From NCBI GenBank assembly GCA_011109175.1, contig RDEW01000026.1, positions 2,922 through 66,921 of the forward strand: a stretch of DNA of 64,000 bases, written 5' to 3'. The translations under genes were made by a program, and so were the position numbers. This document shows, one piece after another, positions 19,661 through 30,545 of the stretch. How positions within the stretch are numbered: the first letter of the stretch is position 1; every line of letters starts with the position of its first letter. This DNA is from Dicyema japonicum. Taxonomy: Eukaryota; Dicyemida; Rhombozoa; Dicyemidae. The notes under the pieces are model-generated. The model had not been told where the DNA came from. It made no database searches and saw only the letters and a program-made list of their open reading frames with translations.

Positions 19661-22137
19661 AGATGATTCTTGGATGGTTCCTTATTCTAGTAGTTATAAA
19701 AAATGAGGAAAATATCAGTAAGGAATTGGATGCATGCTCAATAGGAGACATAGCTAACCCATGTGGGACAATTAAATAATTTATAGGTTTGAGTAACTTG
19801 ATTGAAGTTTTTAACACGGAATCGTTGAGAAATTTAGATTTTGTGTATTCCAATAAAGTAAAAATTACTAAATAAAATATAATTTAAAATTATTAAATTT
19901 AATTCAAAAAAATTACATATTTTAGGTAAATTATACAAACAGAATAATTTTCGAAAATTACTTAAAACAAAAAATTGGTTTGGCTACACGTCCTGATGTC
20001 CGAAAAATAATAAATCACGAATATGACAGTTTGGAACTCAAGAAACTCTTAATAGAGTACTTAAAGGCTGAGTTAAGGGAGGAATTAACTTTGACAATTG
20101 TGAATCTTAAAACTTCTAATAGTTATTTAAATTGAGTAATTTAGACGAAAAAATATCAAGAGAAGTGCAAGTTAAGAATAACACTTTTACATTATTAAAA
20201 TTGACTGAAAAAATCATCGATGACTGCCTATACAGTCAGAACGAGTATAGAGAGGATCTGCTAGTTCAAATCTACATTAAAGTCATCAAGGACAATATTA
20301 ATGGTAATGAAGGATTAATTTTAGCATTCGTTGATAAATTCAATGACTTTGTAACTGGGATAATTACTATTAATGAACTTGAAGAATATGCAGATGTTCA
20401 GTTTTTTATTATTTGTTAGCACGAGTATTTTGTGGATACCAACGACATTCGGGGTAGATTGAGAGATGTTGTCACGGGAAACCGAGATATTTTAACAAAA
20501 AAGACGACCGTGGAACTATTGGGGATTACTTTGCAGCAAGAAACCTTAAAGACAATTTTACATGAAATTGCAAATGAATTTTTACCCCAATCAATGACCA
20601 ACAGAGTTTTAAAAATGAATTAGGAGAATTATTGGAGAAATTCTCTTCACCCATGAATGATTTCGGAGATAGAAGCAGTATCAAGGTCGTCGATTTAATC
20701 ACTATTAGTACCGCCAAAGTGTTACTAGATTTGTGGAATTGATCGACTTGAATGACTATTTACCAAATAATACTGCAAATACTGTGAGAAATACTATTTT
20801 CAGTCCAACAACAGGAATTACTATAATTGACAGTGATAAGTATGCTATCGGTCGATGAAGTCGCTAAAAAAAGACTGAGAGTAGTATTATCCAATAATGT
20901 TGCCTCAGTAGAAACAGAATTTAGAATAACAGTAATAAAAAAAGTAATTTATCATATTTATTTAGTTCGTTTTGTCCTTCTCAATAACTCCAAACTATAT
21001 CCCACAAATGGATCAATCCCACAAACATTTCAAGTATCGATTGTCTCGAAAACAGAGATTAAAGCAAAAATAGAATTTTTCTTAAATACGATTGATAAAA
21101 AATATCTACATAATGTAACATAAATATTATCTCTAGCATAATGCCACGTGTGTTTACTACAATGAACTTCTGAACATTTGGGTTGATGAGAGACCAATTC
21201 GTAACTACAAACATCATTTGTTTGTGAATCCTATCACCTAACGAGTTTTGCCCATTTTATTTGTAATTATCATTTTTCAAGTCAGACTCCGATCACGCTG
21301 ACCAACGATGACAATATTCACGGACCAACATCATACATTACAATAAGTGGAATTTCACTGTCTTGCCTTGCCATATTCATTTCACTTATTTTATTTTTTT
21401 ACAAATTTAGGTATCAGCCTTCTATTTCCTTAGACTTTTGAAAAAATCCTTATTTCAATTTTTTCTATTAAATTTGAAAATATCAATTTTACTGATAAAT
21501 TTTGTTTTTCTATTCAGATTCGGTCGTTCTTGGCGAAATAATTTTTCAATTTGCACGACAATCGGAGCTCTACTCCATTATGGGATTTTGTCTCAGTTCT
21601 TCTGGATGTTCTCAATTTCTTTTGTACATTATTTGAAATTCAACAAAGTCATTGGGATGGCCATCAAAAATTTAAAAATTAAAGCATAGTCATTAACTGG
21701 GGTTTGGTATTCGTTTCACTTGATAAGGTCTTTCCATTGTTATTGTGGGCTTAATTTTATTGATAAATACAAATTTTTACTACTCGAAGGAGAAATGCTT
21801 GCTTTCTGGACTTGCCTTTTATTTGGGGTTGGTTTTTCCCCTCGTAATCTGTCTGTTGTTAAATCTAATATTATATATTGTTATAATACTCGGATTCACC
21901 AAAATGTTACGAGAACGACCATGTTGCAAAACAAAGTCTTGATTTCTTTGTTTATCTTTTCAGGTTAATTTTAGTCATATTTTAGGACTTCCGTGGATTT
22001 TAGTATTTTTTGTTAGTTTCAGTGAGGTAATTAAATACATTTTTATTGTTTTTACGAGTTTTCAAGGTTTGTTTATTCTCCTTCTGAATATTATGAACAT
22101 AAAGCAAACTAATCGACATGTGTTCACACATAAATAA
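19661..22137 (+). pseudogene. Adhesion-GPCR-like gene with frame lesions
   Basis: The predicted protein starts with a signal peptide (MILGWFLILVVIK), a short Cys segment (DACSIGDIANPC) and a long extracellular part resembling a GAIN domain. It continues with a GPS site (CVYYNELLNIW ... CESYHLTSFAHF), then TM1 (YITISGISLSCLAIFISLIL), TM2 (FFLLNLKISILLINFVFLF), TM3 (CTTIGALLHYGILSQFFWMF), TM5 (CLLSGLAFYLGLVFPLVICL) and TM6-TM7 (GLPWILVFF; FIVFTSFQGLFILLLNIM). GT-AG introns are read at 19763-19786, 19858-19925 (68 bp), 20122-20144, 20396-20419, 20686-20708, 20833-20860, 21115-21136, 21411-21433 and about 21964-21985. Frame changes near 20585, 21200 and around TM4-TM5 are not explained by introns. 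It is therefore a recent pseudogene or carries assembly indels. Such receptors couple adhesion to G-protein signalling. Confidence 0.75.
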
Positions 22138-22985
22138 CACAATTTACTAATATTTCTAATTTTCATTTGATATAATATGGGGGCTAAATTTAGTTTATGA
22201 CATCGAAATCCTTGGTATCACACATTAATAAGACGTTTGCTGCTGATAAAATTATTTCTTTACTTTCATTGTTACTGTTATCCACAAAAAGGACTAAAAT
22301 CGCCGCGTGGCTAATTGGTTGAAGTTTTCTGTTTGTTTGGCTTTCCTCTTCTCTCTTCCTATTAAAATGGCGTCATATGATCTATCTGTCTAGGTGGCGC
22401 CCAGTGCCAGGCCGGCACGAAAAAGGATCATTTACTCTTCCCCATTTCACTGGATGGGTTTCCACAACTGCAAGTATGGACGTCTTTTACCCTTTATGTT
22501 GATTTTGGATGGACTCTGTAGAAGTAGAAACTGGATACACTTAATTAGTTTACTTACGTTGGTAGAGATGGGATGGTGCCAACCACGTAGACGAGCCAGG
22601 TTTACCTGGTTTCTCGGATGAGAAGAGTTTGAAAAGGTGCTAGTGTAGGATTTATTATCATCGAGTCTATAGAAACAAATTCCGACATCTTTTTAAAATT
22701 ATGTTGGAAAGGATGGAGGATAGCATTCGAGATAGGTACTGGTTGTCATATCAATTTTCTTTTTAGGGATTTGCATAGATAGTGACAAAGATGGTCTTGG
22801 ATGTAGGCTTGGGAATGGGACAGCAGAGCTCTCATATCCAAATGGTCTCCAATATGAAGGAATTTTGGTTCTATAACGCCAAATAGTAGGAAATATGACT
22901 AATATAACTCAACATTTGCTATCGAACCTTCAGATTGTATATATAAACTCATTTCAAACATGACATCTTCACGAAGACAAGTTAT
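22138..22985. other. No gene seen; repeat at 22560-22690
   Basis: 22560-22690 (tagacgagccaggttta ... gtaggatttattatcatcga) belongs to the family at 10790-10900 and 36580-36730. 22900-22985 matches 10915-10950 and is the left flank of SINE copy 3. No coding signal was recognised. Confidence 0.5.
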
Positions 22986-23215
22986 TAGCCGGGTGGCATA
23001 GTGGCTAGGTGTCGGGCAAAGTGGCTTAGGTTACGAGTTCGATTCTCGCTGCTGTTCACTTGATGGAAGGTTCCACGCATTTACGATGCTAAAAGGGCTT
23101 AACGAGTGACGCCGTCATCAGTGGATATTCACTGCGGAACTGGATTGTCTAGAAAGGACCCACACAAAAGAAAAGAAGTGAAGATCATTCCTTGGTTCTA
23201 CGATTAGTTAAAATT
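22986..23215 (+). mobile_element. tRNA-derived SINE copy 3, 5' part
   Basis: The head AGCCGGGTGGCATAGTGG (box A) and GAGTTCGATTCTCGCTGC (box B) and the body are well preserved to gattagttaaaattaa. The sequence then changes abruptly to an RLE-LINE. The missing 3' tail is found 3.46 kb away at 26672-26740, so the SINE has been split. Confidence 0.85.
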
Positions 23216-24600
23216 AAGACAGGCACGTCTGTGTTGGTTTGATTGGTTCAGAAGCCTCTCATATTTATCCTCGCAGATGGTCCTGTAACGATCTTTCTGC
23301 TCAGGCATCATCCCCTTCAAATGCTCCATCTCTGTGATTTCAGATGATTCTGTTTGGAGTTGGAGAATCATCCTGACCAGCAGTCGGCTGGAGCCCAAAA
23401 AGGATAGATAAGCAGGGCAAGCCAGATCTTTCGTTGAAGGGATTCCCAGTCCGCCCAGGCTAACGGGTAGGGTCGCTTGGTCCCACCCTTGGTCGTCAAA
23501 TTTCACATTTGTGATACGTTCAATAGTACTCCGGAAGAGGGAATCGATAGCATCGAGCTGTTGCATTTTCAAGTAGCAGGGTGCCCCCCGAAGAACGTAG
23601 TTCAGTTTCTGTGCTGATAAGGCGTTTCTCAGGAGGAATAGGGAGGTGTGTGCGTCCAGCATCTCCAGACGTCTGAATGTTGTTTTTAGTTGATGTTCTT
23701 TTGTTCTTAGAGTGTTACTGATTCCAGCATCAGTAAGAGGGCATCCAAGTATTTCCAGTTTCTGATTTGGTTTCTGTGGCTTTCGGAATGATCTCTCTGA
23801 ACATACCAAGGATCAGATCCCATTCAGACTGTGGAAATCCAAAATTGGTTACTTCACACTTATTGGTGTTTAGAGTTAGGCATAGGGATTCCAATTGTAC
23901 TATCAGACTTTTCAAACAATCTAGTACATCCTTCGGATGGCCGCCCATGGTGCAATCATCCAAATACCATACTCTCAGAGGAGTGGAGCAGTATCCTGTG
24001 ATACGGGCAATTCCCAGGCTGAACAAGGCGGGCCCCAGTGGGTCTCCTTGTTGGACTCCAGAAGACGATGGAATGTAATATTGGCCATGTACCAGACTGG
24101 ATGGTTTTCCGTACGAGCTATGAATATAGCTGTACACTGATGGGTAGTATGTGAAGCAATCCTCCAGAATTGTATCACGTCGTATCGAGTTGAAGGCATT
24201 TTTAATGTCAATTTTGACGATTACGTGAGGAATGTTCACGTTCTTTTCGGTGAATGTTCGGACAGCATGAACTGCCGCTTCACAACTCCCCGGTGTGCCG
24301 ACCCCTATTTGGGTTGGTTGTAGCTGTGTTATCAGCGTAGGTAGGATTGCTCTGCATACAAGCTTTGATGCCAACCGCCGGAAGACCATTCCGACTGCAA
24401 TAGGGCGTATTCCACCTCCCTTCTTGTCGAATGCGATTAACTTTGCGGAGAACATTACGTGTCGAATTGTTTCTGGTAGTGTCCCTGATAGCATCCTGTT
24501 CATTAGTTTGGTGATAGCCAACACGAGCCGGACCCCAGAGTTGCCCGTGTTATGAGCAATGAGATCTTTGATTGACCCGGACGGAGCTCATCTAGTCCTC
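23204..24600 (-). pseudogene. RLE-LINE reverse transcriptase
   Basis: RT motifs are GGIRPIAVGMVFRRLASKLV, QIGVGTPGSCEAAVHAVRTF, VIVKIDIKNAFNSIRRD, SGVQQGDPLGPALFSL and VWYLDDCTMGG (catalytic YLDD). The thumb with WDQATLPVSLGGLGIPS continues in a second frame after about 23770. The PIAVG...RRL and YLDD set is characteristic of RLE-bearing LINE proteins found in many invertebrates. One frameshift near 23780 breaks an otherwise good copy. A short stop-containing gap separates it from the upstream block near 24560-24600. Confidence 0.82.
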
Positions 24601-25255
24601 CACTGCTACTCGGGACGAAAGAGAGGATCCATCTTTTACGTCCTCTTCAGAGACAAGCAGATTGGATAATTGTCCTGGGCAAGGGGGAACCCGGTGGTCG
24701 TTGGGGAGACTTGGGTGTCGCTCAACAAGTGATGCGTAGGACTGTTCAGACGGCTCAATTATACATTGTTGATCTGCAGGGATTCTCACCGAAGCACGGA
24801 TACCACCTTCCGAAAGTTTTCGACGGATCGCGCTTCTTAATCTCTGAGTGTCCGAGATAGTCGATGTTGGCTTCTCATGGTTTTGAAATTTGTAGGTGAG
24901 CTTTTCTGAGTCTGCCAATAGGTTCTTTGAGAAGAATGTGTGGACATTCTCTTTTACTAATGACGTAAGTGATTTCTCTTCTTTCCCCTCCTATGGGGTA
25001 TGCATAGTGTGAATGGAGCAAAGCAAAATAATCGTACCCAATCATCAGAGTCGTCCGAAGAAACTGCCCTTTCAATACACTCACATAGGCAGTCCGCGAC
25101 AGATATACGGGCAGCTTTGGGGATCCTAATCAGGAGTCTTTGTGAGTGTGTCAGGTTTGAGATCAATTCAAGTATTTCCTGATGGTCTAGTGGAACATGT
25201 TCAGAAGGGTAGCGTAGGGAAGAGTTTGTCGTATTATCTGGTAGGAGACAAGGTC
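23216..25255 (-). mobile_element. RLE-type LINE, central part
   Basis: On the minus strand it contains the N-terminal block (IPKAARISVADCL, WVRLFCFAPFTL at 24957-25182), a block with LSEGGIRASVRIPAD (24592-24918) and the RT. The 5' PHD-like finger and the 3' nuclease are missing. It lies within the split SINE, next to lectin copy B. Confidence 0.8.
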
Positions 25256-25399
25256 GACAGTTTTATTATTATAACCTAGTTATCAAGTTTAAATTCTTAA
25301 ATATAAGTGACCTGTTTTTGAAAACCAGAATTAACCCATAAAACAAAAAAGATTAACTATTTAACTATTTTTTCTGCTTTTGATAGATACGTCTATAGT

Positions 25400-26209
25400 A
25401 GTTAGGGTCACTTCATTTCCTTCTTCAATAGTTGGGGTTGGACTGTTAGTGGTTGTTTCTGTCGTTCTTTTAGTAGTTTCAGAAATGTAGTCGGACTATT
25501 AGTGGTTGTTTCTGTCGTTCTATTAGTAGTTTCAGAAGTTGAGGTCGGATCATTAGCGGTTGTTTCTGTCGTTCTTTTAGTAGTTTCAGAATTTGAGGTA
25601 TGACTATTACTGATCATTCCGACTGGCTTTTTAGTAGATGTAATGGTTGTTGTAGGTAGAGCATCTATTTATTAAAGTATAAACTTACTTGCTTGACATG
25701 CGAATCCTTGAAATATGGAGAATGAAAACAATTACAAGGTTTCCATCGCCAATCACAATTTTCAAAAAGACAAATACAGTTTCCATAGTTAAAATAAGGA
25801 TCGGGATCAAAGTTTGTATAATTCAAAGGTTTTCCTTGAAAGTAAAAACTTATCTACCATTAAACATCCAGACCGATTTTTTTAAATATCCAGCTATATA
25901 GATACGAGTATTAGCATCAAATGCCTTGTATTTAAATATGCACTAATATTCGTTGAAGTTTCATCTGATTCAATTAATGCCTGAAATCTCAATGAAGATT
26001 ACAATTTCCGCTCTCATTTGGCTGCAGAACCATTCGGCATCGAAATAACTATAATGTTGAATAACAAAATAATAGCAGAATCCGTTATGCTCAAATACAT
26101 TATTTCCATATGTATTCTTAACAGGACATTCACAAAAAACTAAAAAATTCAAAATAAAATAACCAGAAATGATTAAAACAAAAAGGTTATACATAATTGG
26201 GCCAAACAT
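25400..26209 (-). pseudogene. C-type lectin-mucin protein, copy B (TM exon deleted)
   Basis: It is nearly identical to copy A: signal peptide, NGFCYYF, 22-bp intron, IESDET, and then GKPLNYTNFDPDPYFNYGNC and a Ser/Thr stalk with three TTKRTTETT-like repeats. Lesions differ from copy A: one T is lost at ATTTGATGCT, another at CCATATTTCAAGG, and the membrane exon is gone (the sequence jumps from gatacgtctatag to agttagggtcac near 25396). Even without the frameshifts it would lack its anchor. Confidence 0.72.
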
Positions 26210-26285
26210 ATAGGTATTATTTTTTATAAAAATTATTCATTATTTTTATTTTTAATTACAATTTTATTAAAAAATTACGTGTCTG

Positions 26286-26665
26286 TTGGCGGTTGTTGTT
26301 GCGATTATCGTTCCCACTTCGAGGAAAAAGGTACCGGCCAAGTCAACTGAGATGTGTTCGTCTTGTCGGCTTGTCAGAACTCGGAAGCGTGGGATTTCCT
26401 GCTCTGCTTGTGAAGATTTTTTCTACCTCGGGTGTATCCAGTTATCCCAAGCCTCAACGAGCGTGCTTGGAGTATGGCACTGCCAGTCATACCTTGGCCT
26501 AAGCAAGGAGGTTCCCCCTGCCCGCGCCAAAGTTAACTCTCCGTTAATTGCCAATCAACCACTGACCCTGAAACGTTCCTACGCCTCATCTCTGAGTTAC
26601 TTTCTTCCCGGACTATCCCTGTGAGGATTCCAAGGCCGTACGACCTGTCGCTGCGGAGGCTCTTT
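26286..26665 (+). pseudogene. RLE-LINE 5' fragment with PHD-like finger
   Basis: It encodes MCSSCRLVRTRKRGISCSAC, then EDFFYLGCIQLSQ and VWHC, a C-x2-C...C-x2-C...C...W-x-C pattern close to a PHD finger. PLTLKRSYASSLSYFLPGLS follows. This is the presumed N-terminal nucleic-acid or chromatin-binding module of the RLE-LINE. The fragment ends at 26665-26671, where the SINE tail begins. Confidence 0.72.
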
Positions 26666-26671
26666 CCAAAA

Positions 26672-26740
26672 AGTGTTTGTCCTGCCTATGCGGAGCTATA
26701 AATATTATGGCTTTCGTGAATAGACTGTTATTATTATTAA
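26672..26740 (+). mobile_element. tRNA-derived SINE copy 3, 3' tail
   Basis: gtcctgcctatgcggagcta and tatggctttcgtgaa with (TTA)n match the tails of SINE copies 1 and 4. The right flank (ttatcaaccacagactgc) matches the unoccupied locus at 10965-10985, which pairs it with the 5' half at 22986. Confidence 0.8.
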
Positions 26741-27134
26741 TGCGGCCCACTTATCAACCACAGACTGCATATGCGAGTTATTGAGAAAATAATAATTTCA
26801 AACGACCATGATAATTGAGTTCGCTTATTTCACGGACTATGCTTTCTGGCTGAAAATAAGGTTTAATGATATCGGATCTGAAAGTTTTGGGTTCGAATTT
26901 GAATGATGGAGTTTTCTTTGATAGTCAATACTTGTCAAAAATATTTCACCCTTCCTCTTGGACTACACAGTAGTTAAAATGGATTTTTCTACTTTCTCCC
27001 TGGAAAAATCCTACGTACTGGAGATCGAGAGTCCCCAAGGAGACCAAACTTATGAAAATTTGTTGAGAGTTGTTTGTGGCTAAGTTGTTCATTTTATAGT
27101 GAACTACTTTTTCAGAATGACTTTAGTATTTAAT
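26741..27134. other. No gene seen
   Basis: The first 90 bp continue the host locus shared with 10960-11040. A short segment at 27050-27110 (aaacttatgaaaatttgttg ... ctaagttgttcattttat) recurs at 27915-27980. No supported coding region. Confidence 0.5.
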
Positions 27135-27285
27135 TAATGTACATTCTGGTTCGATTTAATGTGCAGATTACTTCCATAACAGTAGATTTTAAGGTCGTAG
27201 TAGTAGGGTCACTTCAGTTGCTATATACTAAAGTATAAACTTACTTGTTTGGCAGAAGAATCCATCCGAATTTATAAAATGATGA
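27135..27285 (-). pseudogene. Lectin family fragment D
   Basis: About 140 bp match 28820-28960 of lectin copy C: the start of the stalk exon, its short intron (gtttatactttagtat on the minus strand) and the FxCQ end of the lectin exon. It is cut off by a LINE-A fragment at about 27290. Confidence 0.65.
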
Positions 27286-27289
27286 CAAT

Positions 27290-27660
27290 CCTAACCCTAG
27301 CCTTCTTTCTGGATGAGCTGGTGACGTGGCTCGGCTACACATGTCTAAAAAACACTCATTATACAATCGAGAACTCGGGCTAATGACGTTTAACGGACGT
27401 GGAATATCGAAAGATTGGACAAGGAAACTACTTTGTGACGATCTTGGGAAATACAAAATATCTATTGGCTACCTACAAGAGACGAAAATCGAAAATGGAC
27501 GCGATGAAACACGGAACAACTACCGACTGATTCTCTCCCCGACTGAATGTAAGCACTACGGCATGGGATTTGCTTACACGTGGATCACCTCAAAAAACTA
27601 TATCGCTATTGAAGAGTCAAGTACCGAATATGTATCCTACAAGAAAAACTAAATGATTTA
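27290..27660 (+). pseudogene. LINE-A family 5' end with APE N-terminus
   Basis: ELGLMTFNGRGISKDWTRKL and LLCDDLGKYKISIGYLQETK match the LINE-A endonuclease start (LKVLTFNARGLS, CDDLERYDVL, CLQETK). HYGMGFAY follows. It is open for about 108 codons before a stop and is 3' truncated. Confidence 0.75.
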
Positions 27661-28557
27661 TGCCCGTACAAGAGTTTATTAACTGTCATAAATATCTATG
27701 CACCACTGTAAAACGACTCTATCAACTACGATAATAGAGTCGCTGCTTGCGTCAACAAGGTCTACCAACAAGTCATGTTCCTACTATTGAGTATGCCTGC
27801 TCCGTCCTGGAGATTCGTCATTTCATTTTCGAGAATTGATCGTTTGAACTCTCAGGCAGAGAATTATGCACCAAACTTTTTGGAACTGAGATCGAAATAT
27901 CCTCATGTTCCCATGGAGAATAAACTCATGAAAACCTGTTGCAGAGTAATTTGTGGATAAGTTGTTCATTTTATTACTACTTTATGACTTATACTATTAA
28001 TTGGGGTTTAATGAACCAGTAAACTCATTTCATTACAGTAAGTTGTTCATATAAATAAGCTCCGGACACACGGTTCTTGCCATCTAAAGAGCAGAAGTTA
28101 AGTATTTTATAGGAATGACAGCTGATGATGCTATATAAGGACTACATGGTGAGATTTCTTTATTCAAATTGCATAGAAAAAAGAATGTAACGTAGATGGA
28201 AGATCATTTCAATTTATCTTTATGAATAAGCTTTCAATGATCTTACATTTTCAGTAAAGCAAATTTTGAAGGGATAATCTAATATGCATGTTAAGAAATG
28301 AGGATTATTTCTGTACTTACGGTTTTCATATTATTAGACTTTTCCCTATCTTTACATCCTCCACTTTCTGTTTCTGAAGGTTTTAGCGTAAATTATGGTC
28401 ATAATAACATTTGCTGGACATTTCGATTGTATTAAGAGGCTTAATCCTATTAAATTCACAAATGTTCACTCTTATCCTAGTTAAATTTAAATTCTTGCAT
28501 ATATTTGACTTCTATTTCAAAACCAGTATCAAATCTTAAACACTAACGATTAACTTA
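27661..28557. other. No supported gene; 3' flank of lectin copy C
   Basis: 28000-28460 is homologous to 11210-11750, the 3' flank of lectin copy A, but without the SINE. An open stretch at 27775-27957 has no recognisable motif. Confidence 0.5.
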
Positions 28558-29409
28558 TTAAACTAAATTTGATTCTGCTTTTGGTCAATTTTCACGTTGT
28601 TTTTTTCTAAACTTTGTTAAATAAAAATACATCGAAATGGCAAAACAGAATAAAACTCCACAAAGAAAGCCTAATAAAATCCCTGAAAATTAAATAATTT
28701 AAAGTAACCAATATAATTTAATAGACCTTTAGGGCATTCTGACTCGACTGAATGTGCAGATTCTAATTTACTTTGTTTAGAAAGATCTAAAGGTTTTTTT
28801 GTCGGTGAAATCGTTTGTGTCGATACTTCCATAACAGTAGATTTTAAGGTCGTAGTAGGGGTCACTTCAGCTTCTATATAGTAGATATTAAAGTATAAAC
28901 TTACTTTTCTGGCAGACGAATCCATTCGAATTTGGAAAATGATAACAATTACAAGGAGTCCATCGCCAATCATAATATCCTGCTAGACAAATACAGTGTC
29001 CAAAGTTATAAAATACATAGGGAGCAAAGTTTGTATATTCCAAAGGTAATTCTTGAAAGTAAACAACTTATCTACCTTTATACATCCAGCTCCTTTTTTT
29101 ACTGTCCAGCTATATAGAGAATATGTTCTGCAACATTCTTTGTGTTTAAATAGTTACGAATAAAGGTTGAAATTTCCTCTGATTTAATGAATGCCTGAAA
29201 TATCAATTACGATTACAATTTCCCCTCCGATATTTTCGCAGTACCATTTAGCCTCGTAATATCTTTTATTTCCAAAAACAATAAGATAGCAGATTCCGTT
29301 ATACTCAGACGCATACTCTTCATTTGTGAAATTAGCAGGGCATTTACCAAAAACTAAAAAAAACCAAAATAAAAAAACCAGAAATTATTAAAACATAAAG
29401 GGTGTACAT
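28558..29409 (-). pseudogene. C-type lectin-mucin-TM protein, copy C
   Basis: This is a more diverged member. It has a hydrophobic leader, YNGICYLIVFG, YEAKWYCENIGGEI, a 22-bp intron (gtaatcgtaattgatatttc then ag), IKSEEISTFIRNYLNT, a 24-bp intron, LEYTNFAPYVFYNFGHCICL, WRWTPCNCYHF, NGFVCQK, a short Thr/Lys stalk, a 26-bp intron and a membrane exon (GILLGFLCGVLFCFAIS). The first ATG of copies A and B is lost, and single-base indels occur in the T-run of the leader and in the WMYK region, so it is probably dead. It lacks the long TTETT stalk repeats. Confidence 0.7.
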
Positions 29410-29985
29410 AATTGGGCCAAATAATTAGGACTATTATTTTTATTTTAATTACAATTTTATTAAAAATATTAAATATTAGTAACAAAAATTAATATAAAAG
29501 ATATTTTTGACAAAGTTAGTCTTCCAAATTTGATGGAAATCAACATTAGTCTATGTCGATGTGGAGACTACTATCGTAGGCAACAGAATTAGTTACGTAA
29601 ATAGGACTGACTATGTCTACGACCTCTTCTCAGATAATGACAGCTTCATCAAGGAATAACCATTTGTGACTTGGAAATTCACCCAAATATAAAACTTTGG
29701 TGGCAAGCTTCTCAAATAAAAGACAAGGCCAAGTAATATGCAATCAATGACACATCTACTTATAATTGAAAACCTCAATGTTCTCCTGTCTCACCAGCAC
29801 TACCTATTCATTAGGGATTTCCGACCATTTGCATCATATTCCCAATCATAGCCTCAATAAATTTTTAAGGTCAATAAAAAACGGAAAAAAACAAAAAATA
29901 ATGTAGCAAACACAACGTAAGAAATTATTGCATAATTTCTTAAAATAAACATCTGAGTAAATCAGAACGAAAATTTCGGGTAATA
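29410..29985. other. No gene seen, AT-rich
   Basis: This is AT-rich DNA upstream of lectin copy C. There is no open frame with family features and no repeat recognised. Confidence 0.5.
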
Positions 29986-29989
29986 CTTT

Positions 29990-30545
29990 CAAATCATTTT
30001 TTGATTAGACTCAATATTTTTTCATCGTCAGGTTCTCCTCTGGAAACAGTTTTTCTCTGAGCTGAAAAAATTCTCAATGGTATTAAAAAATAGTGAGTAA
30101 GGGATAAATATAGAACAGAGAGTTTTGAATTTCCAATCAATGTTTGTATAATGATCAATGTGAGTAATATCAAATATAAAAAGCGGGTCTTTAATTTTCT
30201 CTTCATAACAAAATTCTTTAGGATTCCAGAAACATCTTAAAATCTTTTGCGTAACATGTTTTTTTAAATGGTAGTTAAGCATATCATATTTAGTCATTGA
30301 TGACTGACATATTTCTGGTTCTGATAGCCTTTACTGGAATATTGACAGAAGATCTGAAACAATCCTTTGTATTGTTGTTACTGAAAATCCGACCTCAACA
30401 TTAGTGTTAAGTTCTTTTATCAAAAATATATTTATCCTTATCCAACGATAATGATTAGAAAATAAGTGACGAAATACATGTAATTTGGAAAGTCTGATAG
30501 TACAATGATAGTACAATTGTCTAGTGAAGGGGACGAAATACATGT
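29990..30545 (-). pseudogene. IS630/mariner-like DDE transposase remnant
   Basis: On the minus strand FSVTTIQRIVSDLL resembles the helix-turn-helix end (S.+TI.R.+) and, in another frame, FIPYSLFFNTIENFFSSEKN resembles the PYSPxLNPIExxFS...K signature around the last catalytic residue. The catalytic core between them is missing or unreadable. Terminal repeats were not found. Confidence 0.5.

Noticed and set aside
19578-19853. 91-codon minus-strand open frame
   Set aside because: The plus strand here reads as signal peptide and first exons of the GPCR gene through a 24-bp intron. The minus frame has no recognisable feature.
20950-20971. Possible 22-bp intron in the GPCR gene (gtaatttatc...tttag)
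   Set aside because: It has GT and AG ends, but removing it puts the downstream GAIN-like segment out of frame. Without removal the frame stays open for 99 codons.
24295-24555. Plus-strand open frames across 23767-24555
   Set aside because: They are antisense to a clear RT with IKNAFNSI, QQGDPLGPALF and YLDD on the minus strand.
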